Shown here: piece by piece, positions 26,845 to 35,260 of the stretch
Numbering within the stretch: position 1 is the stretch's first letter
How the letters are laid out: the number at the start of each line of letters is the position of its first letter
DNA from: Fictibacillus sp. FJAT-27399
Lineage (GTDB): Bacteria > Bacillota > Bacilli > Bacillales > Fictibacillaceae
Length of the DNA stretch: 64,000 nt
Direction: 5' to 3'
Assembly (NCBI RefSeq): GCF_001510655.1
Contig: NZ_LMVC01000003.1
Span: 1-64,000 of the forward strand
Program-made: the position numbers and the translations under genes
Notes under the pieces: model-generated
The model's database searches: none
What the model saw: the letters and a program-made list of their open reading frames with translations, nothing else
Told to the model about the DNA's origin: nothing

Positions 26845-27684
26845 CTAAATCTTCACTTTTTTCTTAGGTTCAAGTAAATGGGCCAAGGCGACTTTAAGAC
26901 TTCCAAACGTTAAGATATCCGAGAAATTCAAACCAAGCTTGATACTGGTTTGTGCAATCTCCGGACGAATTCCAGATATGATTGCTTTGATGCCGAGCAA
27001 GGATAGCTGCTTGATGACCGTAAAGAGCTCATCGGCTACCGTGGTGTCGAGAGTATAGACACCGGACAGATCAATGATCAAATACTGAAGCTTCAGGCTG
27101 CTTGCCTTGTTTAGTGTCTGCTCCTGAATGAAAGTGGCCCGAAATGTATCCAATTCACCGACTAGCGGCAAAATTCCAATGTTCTCAGTAATGGGGATAA
27201 CGGGAACTCCCATCTGGATCATGTTTCGATGCTCGAATGTTACGGCATCGTCGAATTGGTGATAATGGCTGGTGAAAACTTCAATCACACGGTCAAAAGC
27301 ACGGTTAAACTGTAAACTCCACGCACCGATGTGAGAGGTGCGGACGTCTTCGGCATAGGAATCGGCAAACTGCTGGATATACCGCCAGGAAATCTCTCGG
27401 CAGCGGTTGAAATTCTGAAGAATTTTAATAAGCGGAACGCCAGCACTCTTCCTTTGTTGGGCGAGTTCTTTGGCCCACGGATAAGGATCGTGCCCACTCA
27501 TCATGCAGTCAGCGAGCATATTGGTGAATTTAATATGCTGTTTTCGAAGCGTACTTTCAATCTCTCTTGAAGCGTTAAGCGAATAAATATAATATTCTTC
27601 TGTGGCTCTGCTTTGAAGCCAATCTTCTGCCATGTGATGTGAATGGTCTAGCATAAACGTATAGAGCTGTTTTTCGATCACCAC
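26845..27684 (-). CDS. RsbR-type stressosome protein (STAS domain)
   Basis: A 279-residue RsbR paralogue. Residues 1-150 form a helical, globin-like N-terminal sensor domain. Residues 160-275 form a STAS domain with the RsbR signature VPVIPITENIGILPLVGELDT and the phosphoacceptor region DLSGVYTLDTTVADELF. In stressosomes such proteins hold RsbT until stress triggers phosphorylation of the STAS threonines. The GTG start has GGGGAGG upstream. It lies 3.2 kb from rsbT with damaged genes between, so a functional pair is plausible but unproved. Confidence 0.85.
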   Translation of the reverse strand: MVIEKQLYTFMLDHSHHMAEDWLQSRATEEYYIYSLNASREIESTLRKQHIKFTNMLADCMMSGHDPYPWAKELAQQRKSAGVPLIKILQNFNRCREISWRYIQQFADSYAEDVRTSHIGAWSLQFNRAFDRVIEVFTSHYHQFDDAVTFEHRNMIQMGVPVIPITENIGILPLVGELDTFRATFIQEQTLNKASSLKLQYLIIDLSGVYTLDTTVADELFTVIKQLSLLGIKAIISGIRPEIAQTSIKLGLNFSDILTFGSLKVALAHLLEPKKKVKI

Positions 27685-28075
27685 TTATTGAACCTCCCCT
27701 TTTTTAAAAAATTTTCCGTGCAGAATGGCATGTTTCCGTTCGTAAGCGCAACAATGGCTGTGATGAAACGGGTAAGCATCTACTGTATCGATTAAGTTGA
27801 AATCAGGGAAGTAGTGGTGTTCGTTTGGATTCTTATACTGAAATTATTTTTCTATCCTACTAAATTCTTTGCTTAAGAAACAAAATCCTCTTTACCTAAC
27901 CCAAATATTAATGCGGCTAACAATTGGATTGTTTGGTGGAGGGGTTTGGTGGAGAATTGTTTGGTGCCAGGCACCGCATTTTGACATATGTCAAAAGCCG
28001 GTGCCTGGCACCAAACCAAAACCGAAAATGGTAAACTAGAAGAAATGTGATGAAAAGAGGAAGGAGGGACCTACC
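27685..28075. other. Divergent region between RsbR paralogue and response regulator
   Basis: Contains one full GGTGCC element at 27963. I found no gene and no convincing sigma-B promoter. Confidence 0.5.
27963..28012. repeat. GGTGCC palindromic element, core A
   Basis: A 50-bp copy with perfect arms and core CATTTTGACATATGTCAAAA, about 48 bases before the ribosome binding site of the response regulator, so it is probably within its promoter or leader. Confidence 0.95.
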
Positions 28076-28726
28076 TTGATTAGGATTTTGCTTGTGGATG
28101 ATCATGCGGTGGTGCGGCAGGGGCTCATGATGCTGCTGAACGCTCATCCGGATTTCGATGTAGCCGGGGAGGCATCGGAAGGTAACGAAGGGATTCAAAA
28201 AGCACTGGAGCTCAAGCCGGATGTTGTCATCATGGATTTGAGCATGCCGCATGGCAAGGATGGGCTGTCGGCGACCTCTGAGTTAAAGAAGCAGCTTCCT
28301 GACTGTGCCATCCTGATTTTAACGATGCACAACGATGAGGAATATTTATTTCAGGCGATTCAGGCAGGTGCTTCAGGATGTATTTTGAAAAGTGCACCGC
28401 ACGAAGAACTCATGGCAGCCATCCAGAGTGTCTATCATGGAAATGCTTATTTGAATCCGGCGGCTATCAAACGCCTTATGGAAGAATATTTAAATCATGT
28501 GAAACAGGGAACAACGGATACCTACAGGTTGCTGTCAGACCGTGAAAAGGAAGTATTGACCTTGATCGCCAAAGGCTATTCTAATAAAGAAATCGGTGAA
28601 CAGCTGGTTATCAGTGTGAAGACGGTGGAGACCCATAAAGGCCATCTAATGGAGAAACTTAAATTGAAAACCAGGCCAGAACTGGTTGAATATGCTCTAA
28701 AAAAAGGACTCCTAGGGTATAAATAG
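28076..28726 (+). CDS. NarL/FixJ-family response regulator
   Basis: A 216-residue two-component regulator. The receiver domain has the acidic pocket VDDH at 8-10, the phosphoacceptor D54 (VVIMDLSMP) and a conserved lysine in CILKSAPHEE. A LuxR-type helix-turn-helix occupies about 148-212 (LSDREKEVLTLIAKGYSNKEI). The TTG start at 28076 follows AAGGAGGG. The partner histidine kinase follows 18 bases downstream, so the pair forms one operon. Targets are not evident from the neighbourhood. Confidence 0.92.
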   Translation: MIRILLVDDHAVVRQGLMMLLNAHPDFDVAGEASEGNEGIQKALELKPDVVIMDLSMPHGKDGLSATSELKKQLPDCAILILTMHNDEEYLFQAIQAGASGCILKSAPHEELMAAIQSVYHGNAYLNPAAIKRLMEEYLNHVKQGTTDTYRLLSDREKEVLTLIAKGYSNKEIGEQLVISVKTVETHKGHLMEKLKLKTRPELVEYALKKGLLGYK

Positions 28727-28750
28727 CTCTTTTGAAAAGAGGGGATGAAA

Positions 28751-30064
28751 GTGGACCAAAAGGATAAAGGGAGGAAAGGACAGATAATCATTGATTCCTC
28801 CGGTGCGGTTAAGTCAATGAATGAAGCGGCTCGAGATAGATTTGGATGGCCGAGTTTAGATGAGGTTAAGATTGAAGAACTGGTTCCTGTCTTGAACATC
28901 GAGAAGCTGGAAGAGGAGAAATTGGTCCCCTGCTTTGGGAAAGAAAAGAGCTGCCGTGAATTTCCTCTTTTTATAAGAAAGAGTTCATTTGAGCTGGATG
29001 GTGCGACGTATTCTTTGCTGCTCCTTCAAGATATTGAGATTGAGGCAGAGGATGCTGCTGGCACTTATGCCCGCGAAAAGGAATTGGCCGACTTTAAATT
29101 TGCACTGGACGAGTCAGCGATCGTGGCGATTACCAACCGCAGGGGGATCATCACCTACGTGAATGATAAGTTTTGCAGCGTGTCCCAGTATCCGAGGGAG
29201 GAGCTGGTGGGCCGGGATCACCGTCTGATCAACTCGGGCTATCATCCTAAGGCGTTCATGCAGAACCTTTGGTCAACCATTTCAAGCGGCAAGGTATGGC
29301 GTGGTGAAGTGAAAAACCGGGCAAAGGATGGATCCTATTACTGGGTGGACACGACCATCGTCCCATTTCTTGATGAAAGCGGAAGACCTTATCAGTACTT
29401 GGCCATCCGTTCTGAGATTACTGATAAAAAGCGGGTGGAGAAGGAGCTTCAGCATATGATGACCCGCTTGCTGGACGTACAGGAGGAAGAACGGAAGCGT
29501 CTGTCGCGGAATTTGCATGACGGCATCGGGCAAAATTTGTACAGTCACTTGATTACGATCAACCGGATGCGTTCGGAAAAGGAGCATCCACTGCTGGAGC
29601 AAATGCAGCAGGAGGCATCAGAACTGATTGAAGAAGTGCGCGATATTTCCTGGGAATTGCGCCCGTCCGTTCTGGACGATCTTGGACTTGTTCCTGCCAT
29701 TCGTTCATTTTTGTCTCGTTTCGGTGAAAACTATGGGATTGACGTGAAGTTTGATTGCTCGCTTTTCGGAAGGCTGGGCATTGAAAAAGAAACGACCATT
29801 TACCGGGTTATTCAGGAGGCGCTAACGAATGTGCGGAAATACGCAGGTGTAACTGAAGCGGCGGTATCGATTCAGGGCACGGATACGGATGGGAGTGTCC
29901 ATGTGAATGTGAGCGATAATGGCCGAGGGTTCGATGCTGAACATGATGAACCTGGTGTCGGTTTGTTCAGCATGGAAGAAAGAGCACGGGCTGTAGGCGG
30001 GACGCTGGAAGTTCATTCAGAGGTGGGAAAGGGAACAACGGTGTCGCTGGAACTGTCTGTATAG
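28751..30064 (+). CDS. Cytosolic PAS-domain sensor histidine kinase
   Basis: A 437-residue kinase without membrane helices. An N-terminal region of about 95 residues reads as a degenerate PAS fold (GQIIIDSSGAVKSMNEAARDRFGW). A PAS domain follows at about 115-235 with a PAC-like end (DGSYYWVDTTIVPFLDESG). Then come a HisKA_3 dimerisation domain with H256 (LSRNLHDGIGQ) and a HATPase domain (EALTNVRKYAG, DNGRGFD). GAGG at 28739 is well spaced for GTG at 28751. The ATG at 28745 touches the ribosome binding site and is less likely. The signal is probably intracellular. Confidence 0.9.
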   Translation: MDQKDKGRKGQIIIDSSGAVKSMNEAARDRFGWPSLDEVKIEELVPVLNIEKLEEEKLVPCFGKEKSCREFPLFIRKSSFELDGATYSLLLLQDIEIEAEDAAGTYAREKELADFKFALDESAIVAITNRRGIITYVNDKFCSVSQYPREELVGRDHRLINSGYHPKAFMQNLWSTISSGKVWRGEVKNRAKDGSYYWVDTTIVPFLDESGRPYQYLAIRSEITDKKRVEKELQHMMTRLLDVQEEERKRLSRNLHDGIGQNLYSHLITINRMRSEKEHPLLEQMQQEASELIEEVRDISWELRPSVLDDLGLVPAIRSFLSRFGENYGIDVKFDCSLFGRLGIEKETTIYRVIQEALTNVRKYAGVTEAAVSIQGTDTDGSVHVNVSDNGRGFDAEHDEPGVGLFSMEERARAVGGTLEVHSEVGKGTTVSLELSV

Positions 30065-30095
30065 GAGTTTACATAATGGTGCCACTCTACTTGAT

Positions 30096-30145
30096 GGTGC
30101 CAGGCACCGCGTTTTGACATGTGTGTAAAAGGGGTGCCTGGCACC
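30096..30145. repeat. GGTGCC palindromic element with hybrid core
   Basis: Both arms are intact, but the core reads GTTTTGACATGTGTGTAAAA: the left half is core A and the right half is like core B. A partial arm (GGTGCCA) occurs 18 bases earlier at 30078. Confidence 0.9.
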
Positions 30146-30166
30146 ATAATCAAAACAACGAATAAC

Positions 30167-30217
30167 TAAATCCCGCAACTGCGAGTCAATCGCAGATGCG
30201 GGATTTTTATTTTTATA
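30167..30217 (+). terminator. Intrinsic terminator of the two-component operon
   Basis: AAATCCCGC pairs with GCGGGATTT; the loop has an inner TGCGA/TCGCA stem. A T-rich tail follows. Confidence 0.8.
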
Positions 30218-30390
30218 TAGGAAACAGCCAATTGGTCTATGAACCGTAATCGGGCTTTACTCTAGAATAAGAACAGTCCCTACGCCTGGGATTCTAGTAG
30301 AGGGCTTTAAGTTTATTGTTATATTAAAATTAATTTTCTTTTCGCATGAGGAATATATTGGGAAGAAATTCAAGGGTTGGGGGGCTTCGT

Positions 30391-31857
30391 ATGGTAAGAA
30401 GGATCCTATCAGAAGATGAAATGCTGAACGTGATCAGGAACGGGCTGGAACCTGCTGCAGCCCCAAAGAAAATAATAGTGGCCGGGGCTGGAATAGCAGG
30501 GCTGGTAGCAGGGACGCTGCTCCTGGATGCTGGCCATGATGTACGTATCCTGGAGGCGTCTCAGCGGGTCGGAGGACGAATTTACTCCGTCCGATCACCA
30601 TTTTCAGAAGGGCACCATTTTGAGGCAGGGGCTATGAGGATACCTGAAAATCACAAGCTGGTGTTTGAGTACCTTCATAAGTTCAAACTGCCGTATAACC
30701 GATTTGTTAACGCCCTGCCGGATGATTTATTTTATATTAATGGAAAAAAAGTCCGTTCTGGTATTTATGATAAGAATCCCGATCTGCTTGGCTTCCCGGT
30801 TGCTGCGCATGAGAAAGGAAAAACGGCAGAAAACCTTTTAAGATATGCCATTCAGCCGCTCGTGGATTATGTGAACGAGGATTCTGAACGGCATTGGCCC
30901 CTCATCATCAAACGCTTCGGAAACTATTCGGTAGATGGTTTCCTGAAACATAACCCCTTCGGCAGGTCTTTATCTTCAGGTGCGGTGGATAAAATCAAGG
31001 TGCTTCTGTCACTGGAAGGATTTCCTGAGCTTTCTTTTCTGGAAACGTTCCGTGATATTCTGCTCATCTTTATTAAACCAGAGCTAAAATGGTATGAGGT
31101 TACAGGAGGAAATGACCAACTGCCGAGAGCTTTTGTGCCTAGGCTTGGTGAACGGCTGCAGATGGGTAAAAGATTGACCGGGATCATACAGAGCCCCAAA
31201 AATGTTATGCTTTATACCGAAAATCCGTCCAGCAGAGAAAGAGAAACTTTTGAAGCAGACCGTGCCATCATCACCCTGCCTTTTTCAGTTCTGAACTTTG
31301 TGCGGATCGAACCTGAGCAATCGCTGTCCTATTATAAAAGAAGAGCGATCCGTGAGCTTCATTATGTGCCTTCCACAAAAGTGGGACTGCAATTTAAAAG
31401 GCGATTTTGGGAAGATGAGGGTTTGCGGGGAGGAAAAGCAGTATCTGACCAGGCATCACGGTTTACGTATTACCCGAGCCACTATCCAAACGGCAGCCAG
31501 GCTGGAGTGGTGCTTGGAAGCTATACGTGGGAGGATGATTCCAACCTTTGGAGCTGTCTGCCGAACAAGACAAGAGTTCAGGAAACCTTGCGGTGCTTCT
31601 CCCTTTTTCACGGATCTCAAGTGTTTCGGGAGTTTTTAACCGGTGCATCCTATTCCTGGACGAATAACCAGTATGCCGGCGGGGCGTTTACGATGTTCAA
31701 GCCATATCAGGAAAAAGAGTTCGGGGAGGCGATATCCTCACCAGAAGGGAGACTCCATTTTGCAGGAGAGCATGCGACTAAGACCCACGGCTGGATTCAA
31801 GGCTCCATTGAATCCGCTATACGTGCGGCTCACGAGGTGCACCAGGAGTTAACATAA
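30391..31857 (+). CDS. Flavin-dependent amine oxidase family protein
   Basis: A 488-residue FAD enzyme of the monoamine/L-amino-acid oxidase family, similar in layout to B. subtilis YobN. The dinucleotide motif GAGIAGLVAG sits near residue 30, then GGRIYSVRSPF and EAGAMRIPENH. The C-terminal FAD contact region is YAGGAFTMFKPYQ ... GRLHFAGEHATKTHGWIQGSIESA. It should oxidise an amine or amino acid and release peroxide and ammonia. The start at 30391 has a G-rich site (GGTTGGGGGG) upstream. There is no signal peptide, and the gene ends one base before a GGTGCC element. Confidence 0.85.
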   Translation: MVRRILSEDEMLNVIRNGLEPAAAPKKIIVAGAGIAGLVAGTLLLDAGHDVRILEASQRVGGRIYSVRSPFSEGHHFEAGAMRIPENHKLVFEYLHKFKLPYNRFVNALPDDLFYINGKKVRSGIYDKNPDLLGFPVAAHEKGKTAENLLRYAIQPLVDYVNEDSERHWPLIIKRFGNYSVDGFLKHNPFGRSLSSGAVDKIKVLLSLEGFPELSFLETFRDILLIFIKPELKWYEVTGGNDQLPRAFVPRLGERLQMGKRLTGIIQSPKNVMLYTENPSSRERETFEADRAIITLPFSVLNFVRIEPEQSLSYYKRRAIRELHYVPSTKVGLQFKRRFWEDEGLRGGKAVSDQASRFTYYPSHYPNGSQAGVVLGSYTWEDDSNLWSCLPNKTRVQETLRCFSLFHGSQVFREFLTGASYSWTNNQYAGGAFTMFKPYQEKEFGEAISSPEGRLHFAGEHATKTHGWIQGSIESAIRAAHEVHQELT

Positions 31858-31858
31858 T

Positions 31859-31908
31859 GGTGTCAGGCACCGCGTTTTGACATATGTCAAAAGCCGGTGC
31901 CTGGCACC
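31859..31908. repeat. GGTGCC palindromic element, core A
   Basis: It starts one base after the amine oxidase stop codon. The left arm has one change (GGTGTCAGGCACC); the core is GTTTTGACATATGTCAAAA. Its position suggests it forms the 3' end of the transcript. Confidence 0.95.
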
Positions 31909-32081
31909 ACTTTTTTCACGAAAAAACTTCTAAATCGGACGGAACTTTCATATCCTCTGTACCATGTCCATCTTTTTAAAGGTGTAGTGGGACTGCCTTT
32001 CATTTGCATTTATTTTTATGATATGTATAATCTTTGTATAATTGCTGAATGACTTGATGGCCGTAAAGAAAGGGGGCTAAT

Positions 32082-32900
32082 ATGACAGCTGCTGATATTC
32101 TAAAGAAGCTCGCCAACCGCTTTTTTACGCTGAGAGTATATGATTTGTCTGCCCAAATGGCCTATTACTTTTTGATGTCTGTGTTTCCGTTTTTATTGGT
32201 GATTTATTCTTTATTGTCCTACATGCCCATACAAGAAGAAAACATCTTGGAACTAGCAAAACCATACGCTCCTGAAAATACGTATCACTTGATCGAGAAG
32301 ACCCTGACGTACACCGTTACGAACCAGCAGGGAAATCTGTTGTCATTCAGTTTGATTTTCACCTTATGGCTCTCTTCCATGGGCTTTCAATGTATCAAAC
32401 GTGTATTGAATGATGCCTATGGTGTGGAGGTCAAGGAAAGCTTTTTAAAACAAATTCTAGAAGGAATCATACTTACGATCGGCTTTATGATCGCAATCTT
32501 GTTCTCCGTTTTCGTTCCGATCATTGAACAGCTGATGAAGCATTATTTAAACGATGTTTTTTCATTAGATGGCTATCATAAATTATGGATTTTCATGCAA
32601 TGGGGATTAGGCAGTCTCTTCTTATTTCTATTCTTCATCGGACTCTATTATTTTGCACCGAACGTGAAGCTGAACGTGACGAAAGTGATTCCGGGCGCCT
32701 TTTTTTCCATGATCGGCTGGCAGCTCGTTTCCATGGGATTTGCCGCTTATGTCAGGGGAAACAACTATTCGGCGCTCTATGGCCAACTCGGCGGAATTGT
32801 CGTTCTGATGCTTTGGTTTTACTTGTCCGCCATGATCATCATCATTGGCGCCTTATTGAATACCATCGTCTATCCCATCAATGGACACAGAAAGGACTAA
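32082..32900 (+). CDS. YihY/BrkB-family membrane protein (YfkH-like)
   Basis: A 272-residue membrane protein of the YihY/UPF0761 family, formerly mislabelled ribonuclease BN. Six membrane helices; typical conserved words include SAQMAYYFLMSVFPFLL, GFQCIKRVLNDAYGV, YYFAPNVKL and the C-terminal NNYSALYGQLGGIVVLMLWFYLSA. Function is unknown; some members act in export or cell-envelope processes. AAAGGGGG precedes the ATG. A TATAAT-like box lies upstream near 32025-32040. It is followed five bases later by the LapA-domain gene, so the two are co-transcribed. Confidence 0.85.
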   Translation: MTAADILKKLANRFFTLRVYDLSAQMAYYFLMSVFPFLLVIYSLLSYMPIQEENILELAKPYAPENTYHLIEKTLTYTVTNQQGNLLSFSLIFTLWLSSMGFQCIKRVLNDAYGVEVKESFLKQILEGIILTIGFMIAILFSVFVPIIEQLMKHYLNDVFSLDGYHKLWIFMQWGLGSLFLFLFFIGLYYFAPNVKLNVTKVIPGAFFSMIGWQLVSMGFAAYVRGNNYSALYGQLGGIVVLMLWFYLSAMIIIIGALLNTIVYPINGHRKD

Positions 32901-32905
32901 AGAAT

Positions 32906-33226
32906 ATGAAAGCACAAGGTTATTTGCTTTTTGGTTTGCTGTTCGCTGTGTTGATCGCCGTTTTTGCGGTAGTCAACGGCAATAATGTAGAATTTAATTA
33001 TATTTTTGGAAGTGTCAAATGGCCGCTTGTTCTCATTATTTTAGGCTCTGCTGCCATTGGGGGACTGGCTGTTGGACTTCTTGGATTCATTAAGATCATT
33101 CAATTAAAAAATGCCGTAAAACGCCTGGAGAGGGAACGTCCAGTGAAAGTGGAAACTGCAGAGGTGCAGCATCATTCACCTGTAGATACTGACGTAGACA
33201 CATCCGGATCCCGTTTGCAGGAATAA
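32906..33226 (+). CDS. LapA-domain (DUF1049) membrane protein, YrvD-like
   Basis: A 106-residue protein with two membrane helices (about 4-24 and 40-62) separated by NGNNVEFNYIFGSVKWPL, the LapA-domain signature. A charged cytoplasmic tail follows (AVKRLERERPVKVE). The Gram-negative LapA proteins assist lipopolysaccharide assembly. The role in Bacillaceae, which lack LPS, is not known. The start at 32906 follows AAAGGACTA, five bases after the YihY stop codon. Terminator at 33231. Confidence 0.85.
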   Translation: MKAQGYLLFGLLFAVLIAVFAVVNGNNVEFNYIFGSVKWPLVLIILGSAAIGGLAVGLLGFIKIIQLKNAVKRLERERPVKVETAEVQHHSPVDTDVDTSGSRLQE

Positions 33227-33230
33227 AAAA

Positions 33231-33267
33231 GAGAGCTTTTCTGCTGATCCCAGAAAGGCTCTTTTTC
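33231..33267 (+). terminator. Intrinsic terminator after the yihY-lapA pair
   Basis: GAGAGCTTTTCTG pairs with CAGAAAGGCTCTT and ends in a T run. Confidence 0.8.
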
Positions 33268-33279
33268 CTTTGCAAAAAA

Positions 33280-33813
33280 CTATTGGGTGCGGATTCCTTC
33301 AAAATAGCCGCTGTGGACCGTAGCCAGAACAGTAGACTGAAACAAGGCTTGTACAGTCTCTCCTTGCTGAAGAAAGACCTGGGTGGTGCATCCTGAAATT
33401 TGAACGCACTGGTTTCCTTGGATTGTAACTGAGCCTAATTCAGCAATAAATCCTTGAGATGACCGGTTTTTAAATTAAAATAACTGACCGTTCCCGCCGC
33501 CAGGCTGAGAACCGCGTAATTTGACTTGAGCACAAAACGTATAGAAACCTGTGCGTGTTGCTGTGAATTCAGAAGCAAATACGTTAAATTCGTTGTTTCG
33601 GTCAAAAATTACGTCATTAAACGTGACGACATCGATAAAATTCGCCATGAATGGCTGCGGCGTTGTCTTTAAAGCTTGAAAATATGTGAATCCTGGAGGT
33701 CCAGGGTTCAATGGGATAATAGGGCCTGGTATGTTGCAGTTGATCCCAGGTTTGTTCTGGCTAGAACTGCTAGAACTAGAGCTTGAGCTGCTGCTCTCAT
33801 TTTTTTTACTCAT
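33280..33813 (-). pseudogene. C1q-like domain protein interrupted by an in-frame stop
   Basis: The ATG at 33813 has GGAGGAG upstream. The protein starts MSKKNE, a 12-residue serine run and a Pro/Gly-rich linker. A C1q/TNF-like jelly roll follows (FDRNNEFNVFASEFTATRTG, FYTFCAQVKL). A TAA at 33475-33477 ends it at 112 residues. The same frame then stays open for 64 codons to TAG at 33280 and continues the fold (GSVTIQGNQCVQISGCTTQVFLQQGETVQALFQ ... HSGYFEG split here by ellipsis). So a nonsense change probably broke one gene of about 177 codons. Poly-Ser plus C1q heads are typical of surface or spore proteins. Sequencing error or readthrough are alternatives. Confidence 0.8.
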
Positions 33814-34454
33814 AAATTTCTCCTCCATACATTTTGAAACTAAACACATGGTGTGCGTGTTTCTAGCAGTATATGAGGACAGGCATAATCTACTTGGGAC
33901 AATCCCTAGTGAGAAGATAAACTCTAATGCAAATTTGAAGGGCTAAAAATAAAGCTGGTTAGCAGTTAGATTATGGGTAGAATGTGAATCATTTCCTGCA
34001 ACCAAGATCGTTGTGCTTTTCCCGGGAAATATGTCGAAATTATAGACATAAGCATCCTGCAGAGACGCCTCATGACACTACAAGCGTGCAGGGTTCGTAA
34101 AGTCTAATGAAAAACCTATAAAGAAATTGCAGCTCCCAAAACCGCCGTTTTTGCTGCAGCCTTGCAGTGTGTTCATTTTTAACTCTAGTTTGTAAAGCTG
34201 TTTTTTCTTAAACAAAGTGTTAAAGGGGAAGGGAGCAAATTAAATCACTTATTCGTTAGTATTACAAGGTGTTATTAAGTTGTGTTTAATAATGTTGAGG
34301 TATGATAAAATTTCATCTGTGCGGTGCCAGGCACCGCGGTCCAAAGCTTCAAAAATAGTTTTTATGAACAAAACAGTTATGATATAGATTAAAAAATGGT
34401 AAACTATTATAATGTGGTAATAGAAAAATTAATTGTTATAGATAAGGTGGTTTC
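33814..34454. other. Long intergenic region upstream of TerC-family gene
   Basis: There is no gene here. Stretches at about 34035-34165 can form several GC-rich hairpins (CCTGCA near 34060 with TGCAGG near 34087; AAAACCGCCGTTTT near 34138). I checked for a yybP-ykoY manganese riboswitch, expected in front of some terC genes, and did not find its conserved core. A solo GGTGCC arm lies at 34323 and a TATAAT box at 34408. Confidence 0.5.
34323..34335. repeat. Solo arm of the GGTGCC element
   Basis: A single GGTGCCAGGCACC, flanked by GC on both sides (GC-arm-GC), with no core following. Confidence 0.8.
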
Positions 34455-35111
34455 ATGGATAATTTATTGGTTAATCTCTTGGAAATCCTCCTCATTAATA
34501 TTGTATTGAGCGGAGATAATGCGGTCGTCATCGCGCTTGCCTGCCGGAACCTGGAGGAGCGGCACAGGAACAAAGCGATTTTCTTAGGAACGTTCGGGGC
34601 GGTATTTCTAAGGGTAGTTTTAACATTTGCTGCAGTATACTTACTGAAAATTCCTTTCTTGAATTTTGTTGGCGGACTGCTGCTTTTATGGATCGCCATC
34701 AGTCTTTTGAAGGGAGAAGAAGATGAAGACATCGAGGCGAATTCCAGCCTTTCTGGAGCCATTAAAACGATTATTATCGCCGACTTGGTTATGAGTCTGG
34801 ATAACATTGTAGCCGTGGCGGGAGCAGCGAACGGGAACATTGTACTCATCATTCTTGGTTTGATCATCAGTATTCCGTTAATCATTTGGGGAAGCCAGCT
34901 GCTTATGAAGATCATGGCGAAATTCCCAATTATCATCATCATTGGTGCTGCACTTTTAGGCTACACAGCTGGCGAAATGATGTTAAAGGACAAGGCTGTC
35001 GGACATTACTTAGAGGGAGTTCATTTTAACCTTCATCTCGTCTTGCCGATTGCACTCGCTATTCTTGTTGTAGCGGTAGGCAAGTTCAGTGGCAGGCGCG
35101 CGAATAGCTAA
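34455..35111 (+). CDS. TerC-family membrane protein (YjbE-like)
   Basis: A 218-residue polytopic protein with about seven helices. It carries both TerC signatures: LSGDNAVVIALACR near residue 19 with R and N/D acidic partners, and the repeated ADLVMSLDNIVAVAGAANG near 109. Family members in B. subtilis include manganese-export proteins that metallate secreted enzymes; metal handling is therefore the likely role. AAGGTGG lies upstream of the ATG. A symmetric terminator follows. The ZIP-family transporter on the opposite strand converges on it. Confidence 0.88.
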   Translation: MDNLLVNLLEILLINIVLSGDNAVVIALACRNLEERHRNKAIFLGTFGAVFLRVVLTFAAVYLLKIPFLNFVGGLLLLWIAISLLKGEEDEDIEANSSLSGAIKTIIIADLVMSLDNIVAVAGAANGNIVLIILGLIISIPLIIWGSQLLMKIMAKFPIIIIIGAALLGYTAGEMMLKDKAVGHYLEGVHFNLHLVLPIALAILVVAVGKFSGRRANS

Positions 35112-35135
35112 AAATAACACAAATAGTGCCGAGTA

Positions 35136-35178
35136 AAATAAAGGGCTCTTTCTCATTGAGAAAGGGCCCTTTATTTTA
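35136..35178. terminator. Symmetric terminator between convergent metal-transport genes
   Basis: AAATAAAGGGC(T)CTTTCTC pairs with GAGAAAGGGCCCTTTATTT; A and T runs flank both sides, so it can act in both directions. Confidence 0.85.
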
Positions 35179-35187
35179 TATTGGCTT

Positions 35188-35224
35188 CCGCTTTTGAACT
35201 ATATCAAAGAGCGGTGCCTGGCAC
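35188..35224. repeat. Degenerate GGTGCC element, left arm lost
   Basis: The core is CTTTTGAACTATATCAAAGAG (close to core A), followed by the right arm GGTGCCTGGCAC. The left arm is missing. Confidence 0.7.
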
Positions 35225-35260
35225 TGCCATACTACCAAGGACTGACACCACATGACATGA

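Larger units (their letters stand above)
30065..30390. other. Intergenic region with repeat and terminator
   Basis: Contains a GGTGCC element with a mixed core (30096), the kinase terminator (30167) and AT-rich promoter-like DNA before the amine oxidase. Confidence 0.55.

Noticed and set aside
28745-28750. ATG start of the histidine kinase
   Set aside because: The ribosome binding site directly abuts this ATG; the GTG six bases on is better spaced.
34200-34454. yybP-ykoY manganese riboswitch before the TerC-family gene
   Set aside because: The conserved GGGGAGUA-type core and its paired element are not present in either orientation.
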